Assembly (NCBI RefSeq): GCF_023923205.1
Contig: NZ_CP099490.1
Coordinates: 3,038,001-3,102,000, forward strand
Length of the DNA: 64,000 nucleotides
Direction of reading: 5' to 3'
From: Ornithinimicrobium cryptoxanthini
Lineage (GTDB): Bacteria; Actinomycetota; Actinomycetes; Actinomycetales; Dermatophilaceae
Below the pieces are notes generated by a model. It did no database searches and was not told where the DNA came from. It was given only the letters and a program-made list of their open reading frames with translations. Positions 55,648 through 64,000 of the stretch are shown here, piece by piece. The number at the start of each line of letters is the position of its first letter. Position 1 is the first letter of the stretch. A program made the position numbers and the translations under genes.

Positions 55648-57092
55648 TGACGGATCTCGCCACCGCCCCAGACTCGATCACCATCGGTCGCCAGCTGCGG
55701 CACGTGCGTCGCGCAGCCGGTCGCACCCTGGACGACGTCGCCGGAGCCGCGGGCATCTCCGGCTCGGCGCTGTCGCTGCTGGAGAACGGCAAGCGCGAGG
55801 CCAAGCTCTCGACTCTGGTCGCCCTGGCGTCTGCCCTCGGGACCGACCTGTCCGAGCTGCTCGCGGCACGCCCGCCCAGCCGCCGCGCGGCACTGGAGAT
55901 CTCACTGGAGAAGGCGCAGCGTGCAGACTCCTTCCAGTCGCTGGGGGTGCCGGCCGTCAAGATCGGTCCGCGACTGCCCACCGAGGCCCTCGAGGCGCTG
56001 GTGGGCATGCATGAGGCGCTGGCCACCGTCCAGGCCGAGCGTGCTGCCACCCCCGAGCACGCGCGGCGAGCCAACGCCGCGCTGCGCGACCGGATGCGCG
56101 CGGCCAACAACTACTTCCCTGACATCGAGGCGCAGGCAGCAGGGCTGCTGGGCGCCATCGACCACCGGGGTGGTCCGATCACCCGCACCGCTGTGGACAA
56201 GCTGGCCCAGCACCTCGGCTTCTCCCTGGTCCACACCACCGAGCTGCCCGAGTCCACCCGCTCGGTCACCGACCTGGCCCACCGACGGATCTATCTGCCC
56301 CAGCCGGTCGTGGGACAGAGCGACTCCCGGTGGCTGGCTCTGCAGGCTCTCGGTCACGTGGTGCTGGGGCACGAGGTCCCCGCCGACTACGCCGAGTTCC
56401 TGTCCCAGCGCGTGGAGATCAACTACTTCTCCGCGGCCCTGCTCGTGCCCGAGGCCTCTGCGGTGCCGCTGCTCACCCGGGCCAAGGCCGCCAAGGACAT
56501 CGCGATCGAGGACCTGCGCGATGCGTATGCCGTGTCCTACGAGACCGCGGCGCACCGCTTCACCAACCTGGCGACCCGGCACCTCGACCTGCCGGTCCAC
56601 TTCATGCGCATCTCCGAGGCCGGGCTGATCTACAAGGCCTACGAGAACGACGGGGTCCGCTTCCCCAGCGACACGACGGGGGCCATCGAGGGACAGCGCG
56701 TCTGCCGGCACTGGACGGCCCGGGTCGTCTTCGACCAGCCGGACCTGTCCAACGCCTACCAGCAGTACACCGACACCAAGTCGGGCACCTACTGGTGCAC
56801 GGCCGTGGTCGACCGCACCAGCAACGGCACCTTCTCGGTCAGCGTCGGGGTGCCCTATGCGCAGGTCAAGTGGATGCGCGGCCGCGAGACGACGGCTCGG
56901 TCCGCGTCGCGCTGCCCAGACCCGACCTGCTGCGCGCAGCCGCCGGCCGAGCTCGCCCGCCGGTGGGAGGGTCAGGCGTGGCCGAGCGCCCGGGTGCACT
57001 CGCACCTGCTCGCGGCGATGCCGCCCGGCGTCTTCCCGGGCGTTGACGACACCGAGGTGCTCAACTTCCTCGAGGCCCGCTCCGAGCACTGA
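55647..57092 (+). CDS. ramB: RamB-type regulator of acetate/glyoxylate metabolism
   Basis: A 481-residue XRE-family regulator. The N-terminal helix-turn-helix (about 10-70) reads IGRQLRHVRRAAGRTLDDVAGAAGISGSALSLLENGKREAKLSTL. The middle has an ImmA/IrrE-like segment (LALQALGHVVLGHEVPADYAEF). The C-terminal short-chain-acyl-regulator region includes SYETAAHRFTNLATRHLDLPVHFMRISEAG and a Cys-rich CPDPTCCAQ. In Corynebacterium, RamB represses aceA and aceB. Position divergent from aceA fits the same role. ATG at 55647; the message may be leaderless, as TATCGT lies seven bases upstream. Confidence 0.9.
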   Translation: MTDLATAPDSITIGRQLRHVRRAAGRTLDDVAGAAGISGSALSLLENGKREAKLSTLVALASALGTDLSELLAARPPSRRAALEISLEKAQRADSFQSLGVPAVKIGPRLPTEALEALVGMHEALATVQAERAATPEHARRANAALRDRMRAANNYFPDIEAQAAGLLGAIDHRGGPITRTAVDKLAQHLGFSLVHTTELPESTRSVTDLAHRRIYLPQPVVGQSDSRWLALQALGHVVLGHEVPADYAEFLSQRVEINYFSAALLVPEASAVPLLTRAKAAKDIAIEDLRDAYAVSYETAAHRFTNLATRHLDLPVHFMRISEAGLIYKAYENDGVRFPSDTTGAIEGQRVCRHWTARVVFDQPDLSNAYQQYTDTKSGTYWCTAVVDRTSNGTFSVSVGVPYAQVKWMRGRETTARSASRCPDPTCCAQPPAELARRWEGQAWPSARVHSHLLAAMPPGVFPGVDDTEVLNFLEARSEH

Positions 57093-57137
57093 GGTTCTGG
57101 GCGGCTCGCCAGGCGCGGACCCGCCTGCGACCGAACC

Positions 57138-58511
57138 CTAGGAGACGCCGGTGACTTGCTCGGCGACCCGACGCGCGAGCGAGGGCCGCTCGAACGCCAG
57201 CAGCCCTGCGGCAAAGAGCAGGTATGCCGTGTCGACCGAGACCGCTGCATCCTCCGGCGGGCGCCACCCACCACCGTGGTCGGCCAGCACGGCCCGCAGC
57301 AGCTCGTCGGCCGCGCCGTCGCGGGCGTGCCGCAGCACGCCACCAGAGCCGATCAGGTGACCGACGTTCTGCAGCGGGCGGGGCGCCTCCCCCGGGTTGG
57401 CTGGACGCGCGTGCCGCCGGGCGGCAGCGACCGCGGCCAGCCGCGCCAGCTCCAGGTCATGGCCCTCCTCGCGAGCAGTCTGGGCCGGGTCGGTGTCCCC
57501 GGGCAGCACCCCGGGCCGCTCGTGCACCTGCTGCACCCACCGCTCCAGGCCGGCCGGATCACGCGCCGGCAGTGCCTCTGCGGCGGCCGCCTCAAGCACA
57601 CCCGGCGCGTTCCACCGCATCCCGAGATCGCCTTCCACGGTCCGCGAGTGCCACAGGCGAGCCACCACCTCCTTGCGCAGGGTGGCGTCCTCGCCCTCGG
57701 GGGTGAGCACCGAATAGACGTCGGTCGTCGCCCCACCGATGTCGACGACCATCACATCGGTCCCCGCCGCGTCAGCGACGGCCTCCACACCGGTCAGGAC
57801 AGCGTCCGGCGTGGCGGCCCGCACCAGGGAGGGGAACAGCGCCCCCTTCGACAGCTTCTTGCCACCGATGACGTGGCGCAGGAACACCTCCCGGATGGCG
57901 CCGCGTGCCGACGCAGGCTCGACCACCCCGATGCGCGGCAGCACGTTGTCAGCCAGCACCCACGAGCGACCGGTGCGCTCCAGCTCGGCGATCACCTCGT
58001 CCCGGGCGGCCTGGTTGCCGGCCACCACGATCGGGGCGCCCAGCCGTGCGGTCGCCAGCCGCCTGGCGTTGTGCACCAACACCTCGGAGTTGCCGCCGTC
58101 AGTGCCTCCGACGAGGAGCACGATGTCGGGGCGGTCGGTGCGCAGCGCCGCCACGTCGACCGTGCGCAACGGACCGGTCGCGATGTGCACGACCTTGGCA
58201 CCGGCGCTCAACCCCACCCGATGGCCCGCCTCGGCAGTCACCTGCCGCTCGTAGCCCACGACCGCCAGGCGCAGCCCACCACCGGCGCTGGAGCAGAGCA
58301 GCACGCGGTCCCGCTCGGTCAGCCTGGGGACCTCGTGGCCTGCAGCGGCGAACTGCTCAGCCAGGGTGGCGACGCCCTCGAGCACATCGGTGCCCAGCGT
58401 CGTGGGGGTCGCCCCGCGCGCGAGCAGGTTCCCGTCCGGGTCACACAGCGCCGCCTTGGTGAAGGTCGATCCGACGTCGACGCAGAGCAGGTTCAGCTGA
58501 GCAGTTGCCAC
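57138..58511 (-). CDS. Glutamate mutase L (MutL)-like ATPase
   Basis: An actin-fold ATPase of 457 residues. The phosphate-1 motif LLCVDVGSTFTKAALCD is at 8-24 and the phosphate-2 motif VMVVDIGGATTDVYSV near 254; LVGGTDGGNSEVLVHNA lies between. The MutL family is associated with B12-dependent glutamate mutase, perhaps as a reactivase. No mutase S/E subunit lies nearby, so this is an orphan copy whose substrate protein is unknown. GTG start. It overlaps the small membrane protein gene by 19 bases. Confidence 0.85.
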   Translation of the reverse strand: MATAQLNLLCVDVGSTFTKAALCDPDGNLLARGATPTTLGTDVLEGVATLAEQFAAAGHEVPRLTERDRVLLCSSAGGGLRLAVVGYERQVTAEAGHRVGLSAGAKVVHIATGPLRTVDVAALRTDRPDIVLLVGGTDGGNSEVLVHNARRLATARLGAPIVVAGNQAARDEVIAELERTGRSWVLADNVLPRIGVVEPASARGAIREVFLRHVIGGKKLSKGALFPSLVRAATPDAVLTGVEAVADAAGTDVMVVDIGGATTDVYSVLTPEGEDATLRKEVVARLWHSRTVEGDLGMRWNAPGVLEAAAAEALPARDPAGLERWVQQVHERPGVLPGDTDPAQTAREEGHDLELARLAAVAAARRHARPANPGEAPRPLQNVGHLIGSGGVLRHARDGAADELLRAVLADHGGGWRPPEDAAVSVDTAYLLFAAGLLAFERPSLARRVAEQVTGVS

Positions 58512-58783
58512 ACGGACATGATGACAAGGAGCAGGGCACCCACAGCCATCAGGACCAGGCCGGCGAGGATCTTCGGCCGGGCAGCGGCAGGGTCAGGGCC
58601 CGGCCCGTCCACGCCGAAGCCGATCTCGGTGCCGATGTCCAGGGTGCCGGGGGGACCGCCGAAGCCACCCTTGCTGCCCACCTGCGCTCGCGCCTCGTCC
58701 CGCTCGCGGCGACCCCAGAGGAAGACGCCGGCACCGACGAGGATCAGCAGCAGGGGCAGCCCAAACCGCAGTGCAACGTCCAT
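58493..58783 (-). CDS. Small two-helix membrane protein
   Basis: A 96-residue protein with helix 1 FGLPLLLILVGAGVFLWG (about 7-24), a charged Gly/Pro-rich loop and helix 2 ILAGLVLMAVGALLLVIMSVW (about 72-92). No family recognised. The ATG at 58783 (MDVALRFG) has only a weak ribosome binding site. It lies directly upstream of, and overlaps, the MutL-like gene, so the two are probably one transcript. Confidence 0.72.
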   Translation of the reverse strand: MDVALRFGLPLLLILVGAGVFLWGRRERDEARAQVGSKGGFGGPPGTLDIGTEIGFGVDGPGPDPAAARPKILAGLVLMAVGALLLVIMSVWQLLS

Positions 58784-58936
58784 GGCAGGCAACCTGCCAC
58801 ATCGCCAGGTCAGCCGCGAGCGCAGAACCCGGGTGTCGGCATACTCACCGCTGTCCCGTTGTCCCGCTGTCCCGCTGCCTTCGCCGGCTCCGTGGCCGAC
58901 CGTGTTCATCCGGGCGACCCGGCGCATACTGGAGGG

Positions 58937-59626
58937 ATGAGGAAGTCTGCGCCTGAAATCATCGGTCGTCCGCTCGCCGGGCGGCCCGAACCACTGCCCG
59001 ACATCCCCCTGACCCACGAAGTGCTCGGCACTCCCCTGCACGGCCCGTGGGGGGGCAACACGGCGATCCTGTATGTCGCGATGGGTTGTTTCTGGGGCAC
59101 CGAACGGATCTTCTGGCGCGAGCCGGGTGTCCTGGTGACCGCAGCCGGTTATATGGGCGGCTCCACCCCCAACCCGACGTATGACGAGGTCTGCACCGGT
59201 CGCACCGGTCACGCCGAGGCGGTGCTGGTCGCCTATGACCGCTCGCAGACCGACGCCGAGACCCTGCTCAAGGCGTTCTGGGAGAACCACGACCCCACGA
59301 CCCAGGACCGGCAGGGCAACGACCGGGGCACGCAGTATCGTTCGGCGATCTACTGGACGACGCAGGACCAGGAGGCGGCCGCGCTCGCCACCCACGATGC
59401 CTTCCAGGAAGTGCTGTCCGACAACGGTTTCGGTGAGATCTCGACAGAGCTCGCGCCGGCCTCCGAGGTGGGCCCGTTCTATTTTGCCGAGCGCGTCCAC
59501 CAGCAGTATCTCCACAAGAACCCGATGGGCTACTGCAACCACGGACCCAACGGCATGACCTGCCCCGTCGGCATCGTGCGCCAGGACCAGCTGCCCAGCC
59601 AGGAGTCGGTGCTCGGCCGGGAGTGA
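58937..59626 (+). CDS. msrA: Peptide-methionine (S)-S-oxide reductase
   Basis: Repairs oxidised methionine. The 229 residues carry the active-site GCFWGTERIFW with Cys51; YDEVCTGRTGHAEAVLVAYD, the GTQYRSAIYW segment and the C-terminal resolving Cys residues in GYCNHGPNGMTCPVG are intact. The ATG at 58937 follows GGAGGG. It is longer than the minimal enzyme at the N-terminus, as in many actinobacteria. Single gene, divergent from the small membrane protein. Confidence 0.95.
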   Translation: MRKSAPEIIGRPLAGRPEPLPDIPLTHEVLGTPLHGPWGGNTAILYVAMGCFWGTERIFWREPGVLVTAAGYMGGSTPNPTYDEVCTGRTGHAEAVLVAYDRSQTDAETLLKAFWENHDPTTQDRQGNDRGTQYRSAIYWTTQDQEAAALATHDAFQEVLSDNGFGEISTELAPASEVGPFYFAERVHQQYLHKNPMGYCNHGPNGMTCPVGIVRQDQLPSQESVLGRE

Positions 59627-59726
59627 GCCCACGCGCGCCGAGTCTTCTCAGGTTCGACCGCTCCTATGCTTGCCGCGGACAACAATCCAGAGGTCCAACC
59701 CAGCGGCACCCCACGCGGCCGGACTG

Positions 59727-62327
59727 TCAGGGGCGGCGGCGGGTGCGCGCGGTCGCGGGAGCCGTCCACGGATCCTCCGGCCACGGGTGCTTCGGATAGC
59801 GCCCGCGCATCTCGGCCCGCACCTGGGCGTAGGGCCCGGACCAGAACGAGGCCAGGTCGTCGGTGACCGCGAGCGGGCGTCCAGCCGGCGAGAGCAGGTG
59901 GAAGAGCACCGCCACCCCGGCCACCGTCGGCGTCTCCGCCCATCCAAAACACTCCTGGAGCTTGACCGCGACAACCGGCCGTCCGTCGGGATCGTCGACC
60001 GCTGGATAGTCGATCCGCACGTCGCGCCCGCTCGGCACGGCCAGCCGCTCCGGCGCGAGCTCGCCCAGCCGGGACGCCTGCGGCCAGGGCAGCAGACGAC
60101 GCAGCGGATCGTGCAAGTCGATGCGGTCGGCCCGGCCACCCGCGGCGAGCGCGTCGACCTCAGGGCCCAGCCACTCGCGCCAGTGCCGGGTCAGGGCGGC
60201 GTCGGACATGTCGGGCCACGGGTCGTCGTGGACGCGGTGCAGCAGGGCCAGGCGACGGCGCAGCCCGTCAGCGGCAGGCGACCAGGTGAAGACCGAGAGC
60301 CCGTGGGTCGCCAGCGCTGACTCGACGGCGGTGCGGGCGTCCTCCGGGCTCAGCCGCACCGCGACGGAGGAGAGCTCGATCGCCCCGAGCGCGCGGACCC
60401 GGCGGGCGGTCACCCGATGGTCGCCGAAGGCCGCCGTGGTGCGCTCGGTGAGCAGTCCGGCTGCCGCGAGCTCGGCGGTCTCGCTGCTCAGTGGTGCGGC
60501 GGAGCGGATCACCGCGCCGGTCCCGGCCGCGACCCGTCCCTGGGCCCTGGACACGTCCGCGACCGCCAGCCACTCATGGCCTTGCAGACTGCCGGGCGGG
60601 AGTGCGGCTCGCGTGCCCGACGCGAGCAGGTAGGCCGCACCCGCGCGTCGCGCGACGCGGTCCGGGTGCGCGAGCGCGACGACCAGGCCGGTGGCATCCC
60701 CCACGGTGGCGGGGCGTGGATCACCTGCCGCGTCATCGGTGGTCCCTCTCGAGTCGGTATGCCGAGTGGCCAGGTCCCGCAGCCGCCGCATCTCCTCCTT
60801 CCACCGGCTGGCTCCAGGTGCGGTGCCGCGGCGCAGGGCACGCAGGAGTGCGGGCAGGTCGGCGCCCTCCGGGCGGTGATCGTCGGCGAGGGCCGCCACC
60901 ACCTCCGCAGCCGCGCGGGACCCCACCAGCTCCGTCCCGTCGAGCAGCGCCCTGGCCAGGCGCGGATCAGCGGGAACCGCTGCCAGCCGGGCCCCCAACC
61001 CCGTGGCACGGCCCTGCTCGTCGATGGCACCGAGCCGACGCAGCACGACCTCCGCATCGTGGAGCGCTCCGGCAGGCAGGGCGTCCGGCAGCGCGAGCCC
61101 GACGCCGCGTGGGGAGCCCCAGCAGGCCAGGGTGAGCACGGGCCCGACCAGGTCGGCGACGGCGACCTCCGGCGTGACGTGCGCCGGCATCGCGGCGAAC
61201 GTGGTCTCGTCATAGCACCGGACCGCGAGCCCCGGACCCTGCCGGGCGGCCCGCCCGGCGCGCTGGATCGCGGCATCGCGCGAGGCGGCGACGGTGACCA
61301 GCCCGGTCATGCCGCGAGCGGCATCACGACGGGGCTCACGCGCCAGGCCGGCATCGACGACGACGCGGACCCCCGGGACGGTCAGCGAGGACTCCGCCAG
61401 AGAGGTCGAGACCACGATGCGTGGCGCCTCGCCGGCGCGTGGTCCGGCAGTCACCCGGTCCTGTGCGCTGGGGGCGAGCCGGCCGTGCAGCTCGAGCACC
61501 TCGGCTGAGGGGACGAGGTCACGCAGCCGCCTGGCGAGGCGCTCGATCTCGCGGAGCCCTGGCCCGAAGACGAGCATGTCGGGAGGCTCGGGGAGCCCGA
61601 GGACGGCCGCAGCCTGGTGATGTGTCTCGGCGGTGGTGACCGCGACATGCTCAAGGAAGGCATCGGCCACACCCCTGGCGTCGGTGCGCGGACCCGGTGG
61701 GGGCAGCCACCGGACCTCGAGCGGGTGAAGGGCGGACGGACAGTCGACGACGGCCGCGGGGTCGGGCCGCCCGTGTGCGCCCTGCTGTCCCTGCGTCAGG
61801 AGGGCCGCAAAGCGCGGGGCGTCGAGGGTCGCCGACATCGCCACGAGCACCAGCTCCCGCAGGCCGCGCAGCTCAGCCAGCATCCCCACCAGCAGGTCCG
61901 TCTCGATGCCTCGCTCATGGACCTCGTCGAGGATCACGGCTGCGGTCCCAGGCAGGTCCGGGTCGGCCAGCAGCCGGCGCAGCAGCACCCCGGGTGTGCA
62001 GAACTCAATCCGCGTGCCCGCCGACACCCGCCGTTCGCCGCGCACGGTGAAGCCGGTGAGCTCCCCTAGCGGTGTCCCACTCAGGTGCGCCAGCCGCCGG
62101 GCGGCTGCCCGAGCGGCGATGCGGCGCGGCTGCACCACGACGACGCGTCCCGGCGCGGCAGCTGCGGCCAGCACCTCCGCCACCGCCGGCGGGGCGAGTG
62201 TTGTCTTGCCGGTGCCCGGGGGCGCCTGGACGACCGCGACCCCCCGCTCACGGACGGCAGCCTGAAGGGCAGGGACGGCCGTGGCGAAGGGCAGGCCCCG
62301 CCCGATGCGGACGAGGTCGACGGTCAC
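59727..62327 (-). CDS. hrpB: ATP-dependent helicase HrpB
   Basis: A DEAH-like helicase of 866 residues. Motif I QAPPGTGKTTLAPP (about 34-47), motif II ILDEVHERGIETDLL near 130, motif III VAMSATLDAPRF and motif VI QRAGRAARQGPG are intact, followed by helicase-associated and HrpB C-terminal domains (about 480-866; YLLASGTRAALPPGSLQGHEWLAVADV). Its cellular role is poorly known; HrpB is widespread but rarely essential. The GTG start overlaps the methyltransferase stop by four bases. Confidence 0.93.
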   Translation of the reverse strand: MTVDLVRIGRGLPFATAVPALQAAVRERGVAVVQAPPGTGKTTLAPPAVAEVLAAAAAPGRVVVVQPRRIAARAAARRLAHLSGTPLGELTGFTVRGERRVSAGTRIEFCTPGVLLRRLLADPDLPGTAAVILDEVHERGIETDLLVGMLAELRGLRELVLVAMSATLDAPRFAALLTQGQQGAHGRPDPAAVVDCPSALHPLEVRWLPPPGPRTDARGVADAFLEHVAVTTAETHHQAAAVLGLPEPPDMLVFGPGLREIERLARRLRDLVPSAEVLELHGRLAPSAQDRVTAGPRAGEAPRIVVSTSLAESSLTVPGVRVVVDAGLAREPRRDAARGMTGLVTVAASRDAAIQRAGRAARQGPGLAVRCYDETTFAAMPAHVTPEVAVADLVGPVLTLACWGSPRGVGLALPDALPAGALHDAEVVLRRLGAIDEQGRATGLGARLAAVPADPRLARALLDGTELVGSRAAAEVVAALADDHRPEGADLPALLRALRRGTAPGASRWKEEMRRLRDLATRHTDSRGTTDDAAGDPRPATVGDATGLVVALAHPDRVARRAGAAYLLASGTRAALPPGSLQGHEWLAVADVSRAQGRVAAGTGAVIRSAAPLSSETAELAAAGLLTERTTAAFGDHRVTARRVRALGAIELSSVAVRLSPEDARTAVESALATHGLSVFTWSPAADGLRRRLALLHRVHDDPWPDMSDAALTRHWREWLGPEVDALAAGGRADRIDLHDPLRRLLPWPQASRLGELAPERLAVPSGRDVRIDYPAVDDPDGRPVVAVKLQECFGWAETPTVAGVAVLFHLLSPAGRPLAVTDDLASFWSGPYAQVRAEMRGRYPKHPWPEDPWTAPATARTRRRP

Positions 62328-62953
62328 ACCTTCGGCCGTTCAGCCCGCCCGAGCGAGACGTAGCCCCAGGGTCTGGTGACCGCTGGGCCGGGGACATACC
62401 ACGAGTCCACTGCACCGAGGCGGAACCCTGCCGCCTCGAGCAGCTCGGGGGCCGACCGGGTCAGGTGGCAGCCACCCGCCACCGCGCGCTCCATCGGCTC
62501 GAGCCGGTGCTGCCAGCGCCGCACTCGTTCGCCGGGCGCGCGGCCGTGCTCCAGGAAGTGCACGGTCCCGCCGGGTCGCAGGACGCGCCGTGCCTCGGAC
62601 AACGCCTGGCCGGGGTCCTGGACGGTGCACAGAGAGAACGTCACCAGGACGGCGTCGACGCTCGCGTCGGCCAGGCTGATCGCCTCCGCACGCAGGTCCC
62701 CTCGGGTCACCGGCACCGGACTGGCTGCGATCGCCTCCTCGGCGATCTGCCACGACAGGTCGGACGGCTCGACCGCGGTCAGCGAGCGCACGGCGGAGGG
62801 CAGGTGGGGCAGGTTCAGGCCGGTGCCGAACCCGAGCTCCAGGACGTCACCTGCGAGGTCGACGCAGACCTGTCTGCGATAGCCAGCCACGATCGGGTTG
62901 TCCAAGGTGGCGTGGGTCATCCGCGGCACCACACGCTCGTTCCACCAGCCCAT
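62324..62953 (-). CDS. Class I SAM-dependent methyltransferase
   Basis: A 209-residue UbiE-like methyltransferase. Motif I VLELGFGTGLNLPHL (about 38-52), the acidic residue at the end of strand 2 (TAVEPSD), motif II-like VDAVLVTFSLCTVQDP and post-motif ARRVLRPGGTVHFLEHG are intact. The start GWWNERVVPRMTHATLDNP matches a subgroup of small-molecule methyltransferases; substrate unknown. The last codons overlap the hrpB start, so translation is coupled. Confidence 0.88.
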   Translation of the reverse strand: MGWWNERVVPRMTHATLDNPIVAGYRRQVCVDLAGDVLELGFGTGLNLPHLPSAVRSLTAVEPSDLSWQIAEEAIAASPVPVTRGDLRAEAISLADASVDAVLVTFSLCTVQDPGQALSEARRVLRPGGTVHFLEHGRAPGERVRRWQHRLEPMERAVAGGCHLTRSAPELLEAAGFRLGAVDSWYVPGPAVTRPWGYVSLGRAERPKV

Positions 62954-62973
62954 GCCGCCAGTGTCTCAGGAGA

Positions 62974-63939
62974 TCACGCGGCACCGTCGTGCCAGCGCAG
63001 GGCCCGCAGCGCACGCATCGTGTTCCACCGGCTCGGGGCATCGTCACCGTCCTCCAGCTCGAAGTGGATCAGGCCGGGGTGGGTGTTCTCCTGCAACCAG
63101 GTGCCGTCCGGTTGCCGCTTGTCCCGCACCCGGTCCGCGGCCTCGGCCAGTCTGGGGTCGGGCGTGCCCCCGACGACCCGAAAGTAGTCCAGCGCGCGCA
63201 GCACGTCGTAGTGCCACTGGGTCGGGAAGGAGAACTGCAACCAGTCGGGGTCGATCACCTCGCCGGTGCTGGCCCTGCGGAACAGGTTGCGGCTGAGCAG
63301 GAACTCCTCCCCGCGCTCCCGCGAGGGCGTCACCTGCTGGGAGCCGCCCGACCGTTCATACTCCAGCAGACCATCCAGCACACAGATCGTGCTGTGGAAG
63401 GAGGAGCGGGTCGAACCGTTCCCCGCCTCGCAGTTCCACCCGCCGTCCTCGAGCTGTTCCCCCAGCAGTCGTGTCACGACGCCCTCCACGTCCTGGCCGA
63501 AATAGGCACCGATCGCGACCGTTCCACCGTTGATGCACGGCTCGACCTCGCCCTCGAAGAACGGCTCACCGGCATACTCCCACCGGCTGTGGTCCCGGAC
63601 GCCCTCCACCGCGGTGCGCACCGCCGGGTCGGCGGGATCGACGCCACACTCTCGCAGCAGTCGCAGCGTCGGCAGGGTCGCGACCCACGGCTGCCCCTCC
63701 GGATCACCGACAACCGGACCCGGCGGGCGCCAGCCCGACCCCGGGAAGCAGGCGCCACCGGCCCACTGCCCGTCGACCTGCAGATCGAGCAGTCGCCCGC
63801 CCCAGCCACTGCTGGCCACCAGGGCACGCTCGGCCGCCACCTCCTGCGGCGAGGCATCGGTCAGGTCGCGCAGCACCTGCCACCGGATCGCAGGGTCACC
63901 GGCCAACAACCACGTCGTCACGTCTTCTTCTCGCTCCAT
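62974..63939 (-). CDS. Squalene-cyclase/prenyltransferase-fold protein
   Basis: A 321-residue soluble protein with alpha/alpha-toroid repeats of the kind seen in terpene cyclases (LGEQLEDGGWNCE, VRDKRQPDGTWLQEN and WHYDVLRALDYFRV). It lacks the DxDD or QW-rich catalytic set of true squalene-hopene cyclases and is about half their length, so it is probably a binding or structural relative. ATG at 63939. It is 20 bases upstream of the methyltransferase gene, with possible cotranscription. Function unknown. Confidence 0.75.
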   Translation of the reverse strand: MEREEDVTTWLLAGDPAIRWQVLRDLTDASPQEVAAERALVASSGWGGRLLDLQVDGQWAGGACFPGSGWRPPGPVVGDPEGQPWVATLPTLRLLRECGVDPADPAVRTAVEGVRDHSRWEYAGEPFFEGEVEPCINGGTVAIGAYFGQDVEGVVTRLLGEQLEDGGWNCEAGNGSTRSSFHSTICVLDGLLEYERSGGSQQVTPSRERGEEFLLSRNLFRRASTGEVIDPDWLQFSFPTQWHYDVLRALDYFRVVGGTPDPRLAEAADRVRDKRQPDGTWLQENTHPGLIHFELEDGDDAPSRWNTMRALRALRWHDGAA

Positions 63940-64000
63940 GGACGCGACGCTACGCGTGATTGCGGACGAACGACTTCAGGTTTGCTGGTCCTTCTCGATG

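Noticed and set aside
63940..64000. 3' end of another minus-strand gene at the right edge
   Set aside because: Two frames end in plausible C-termini (FVRNHA at TAG or IEKDQQT at TGA), but 60 bases are too few to decide.

Overview
The window is about 70 % G+C chromosome from a mycothiol-producing actinobacterium. A high-GC member of Micrococcales, such as the Intrasporangiaceae/Ornithinimicrobiaceae group, fits best. The signs are mca (mycothiol S-conjugate amidase), the fused E2-E1 2-oxoglutarate enzyme (kgd/odhA), a RamB-type regulator beside aceA/aceB, Rho with a long Asn/Arg/Gly insert, a DUF6104 gene in the kgd gene group, many GTG starts and frequent 1-4 base start/stop overlaps. I see no insertion sequence, prophage, integrase or CRISPR array. 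Almost everything is core metabolism, and the unusual material lies in gene order, intergenic signals and short repeats.

Layout. 1-7.6 kb, minus strand: partial ald, rho, an aldehyde dehydrogenase, an ACT-less homoserine dehydrogenase and argS; tRNA-Arg(CCG) diverges from argS. 7.8-12 kb: a membrane adenylate cyclase, an RDD membrane protein with a palindrome-rich promoter, a DUF2249 protein and a second aldehyde dehydrogenase. 12-20 kb, plus strand: an ABC-2 exporter pair, kgd, a tandem GNAT protein, DUF6104 and an SGNH-fold protein without its nucleophile. 20-27 kb, minus strand: alr, alpha/beta hydrolase, tsaE, LMW tyrosine phosphatase, then exopolysaccharide sugar transferase, quinone oxidoreductase and pheA. 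27-34.5 kb: leucine module (leuB divergent from leuCD; leuA with a leader peptide) enclosing an AbiEi/DUF559-like gene bracketed by related palindromes, plus minisatellites. 34.6-43.6 kb: nnr, acpS, glmS divergent from coaA, then fumC, a secreted transglycosylase-like protein and PIN-PhoH. 43.9-50.9 kb: an amino-acid ABC importer, a short-chain cis-prenyl transferase, hemolysin III, a small membrane protein, mca, DUF4307 and greA with a structured leader. 50.9-57.1 kb: ilvA, then the glyoxylate shunt genes aceB and aceA divergent from ramB. 57.1-64 kb: glutamate-mutase-L-like ATPase, small membrane protein, msrA, hrpB helicase, methyltransferase and a squalene-cyclase-fold protein.

How the parts work together. 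leuA/B/C/D make leucine, with leuA probably controlled by a ribosome-stalling leader. aceA/aceB run the glyoxylate shunt under the neighbouring RamB. kgd and fumC are TCA enzymes. glmS, alr and coaA feed cell-wall and CoA synthesis. hom, ilvA and pheA are branch-point enzymes for amino acids.

Most notable: (i) a decamer GTATGCCGTG counted 12 times by eye, with all 30 copies of its core GTATGCC followed by G; (ii) mutually exclusive RNA structures before greA and before leuA; (iii) a shared dyad TTGCGC-N7-GCGCAA upstream of the RDD gene and at the ramB start; (iv) an SGNH gene with two catalytic residues replaced; (v) a truncated, rearranged argS-hom-rho locus; (vi) a leucine module splitting the usual glmS-acpS-nnr-alr-tsaE order.
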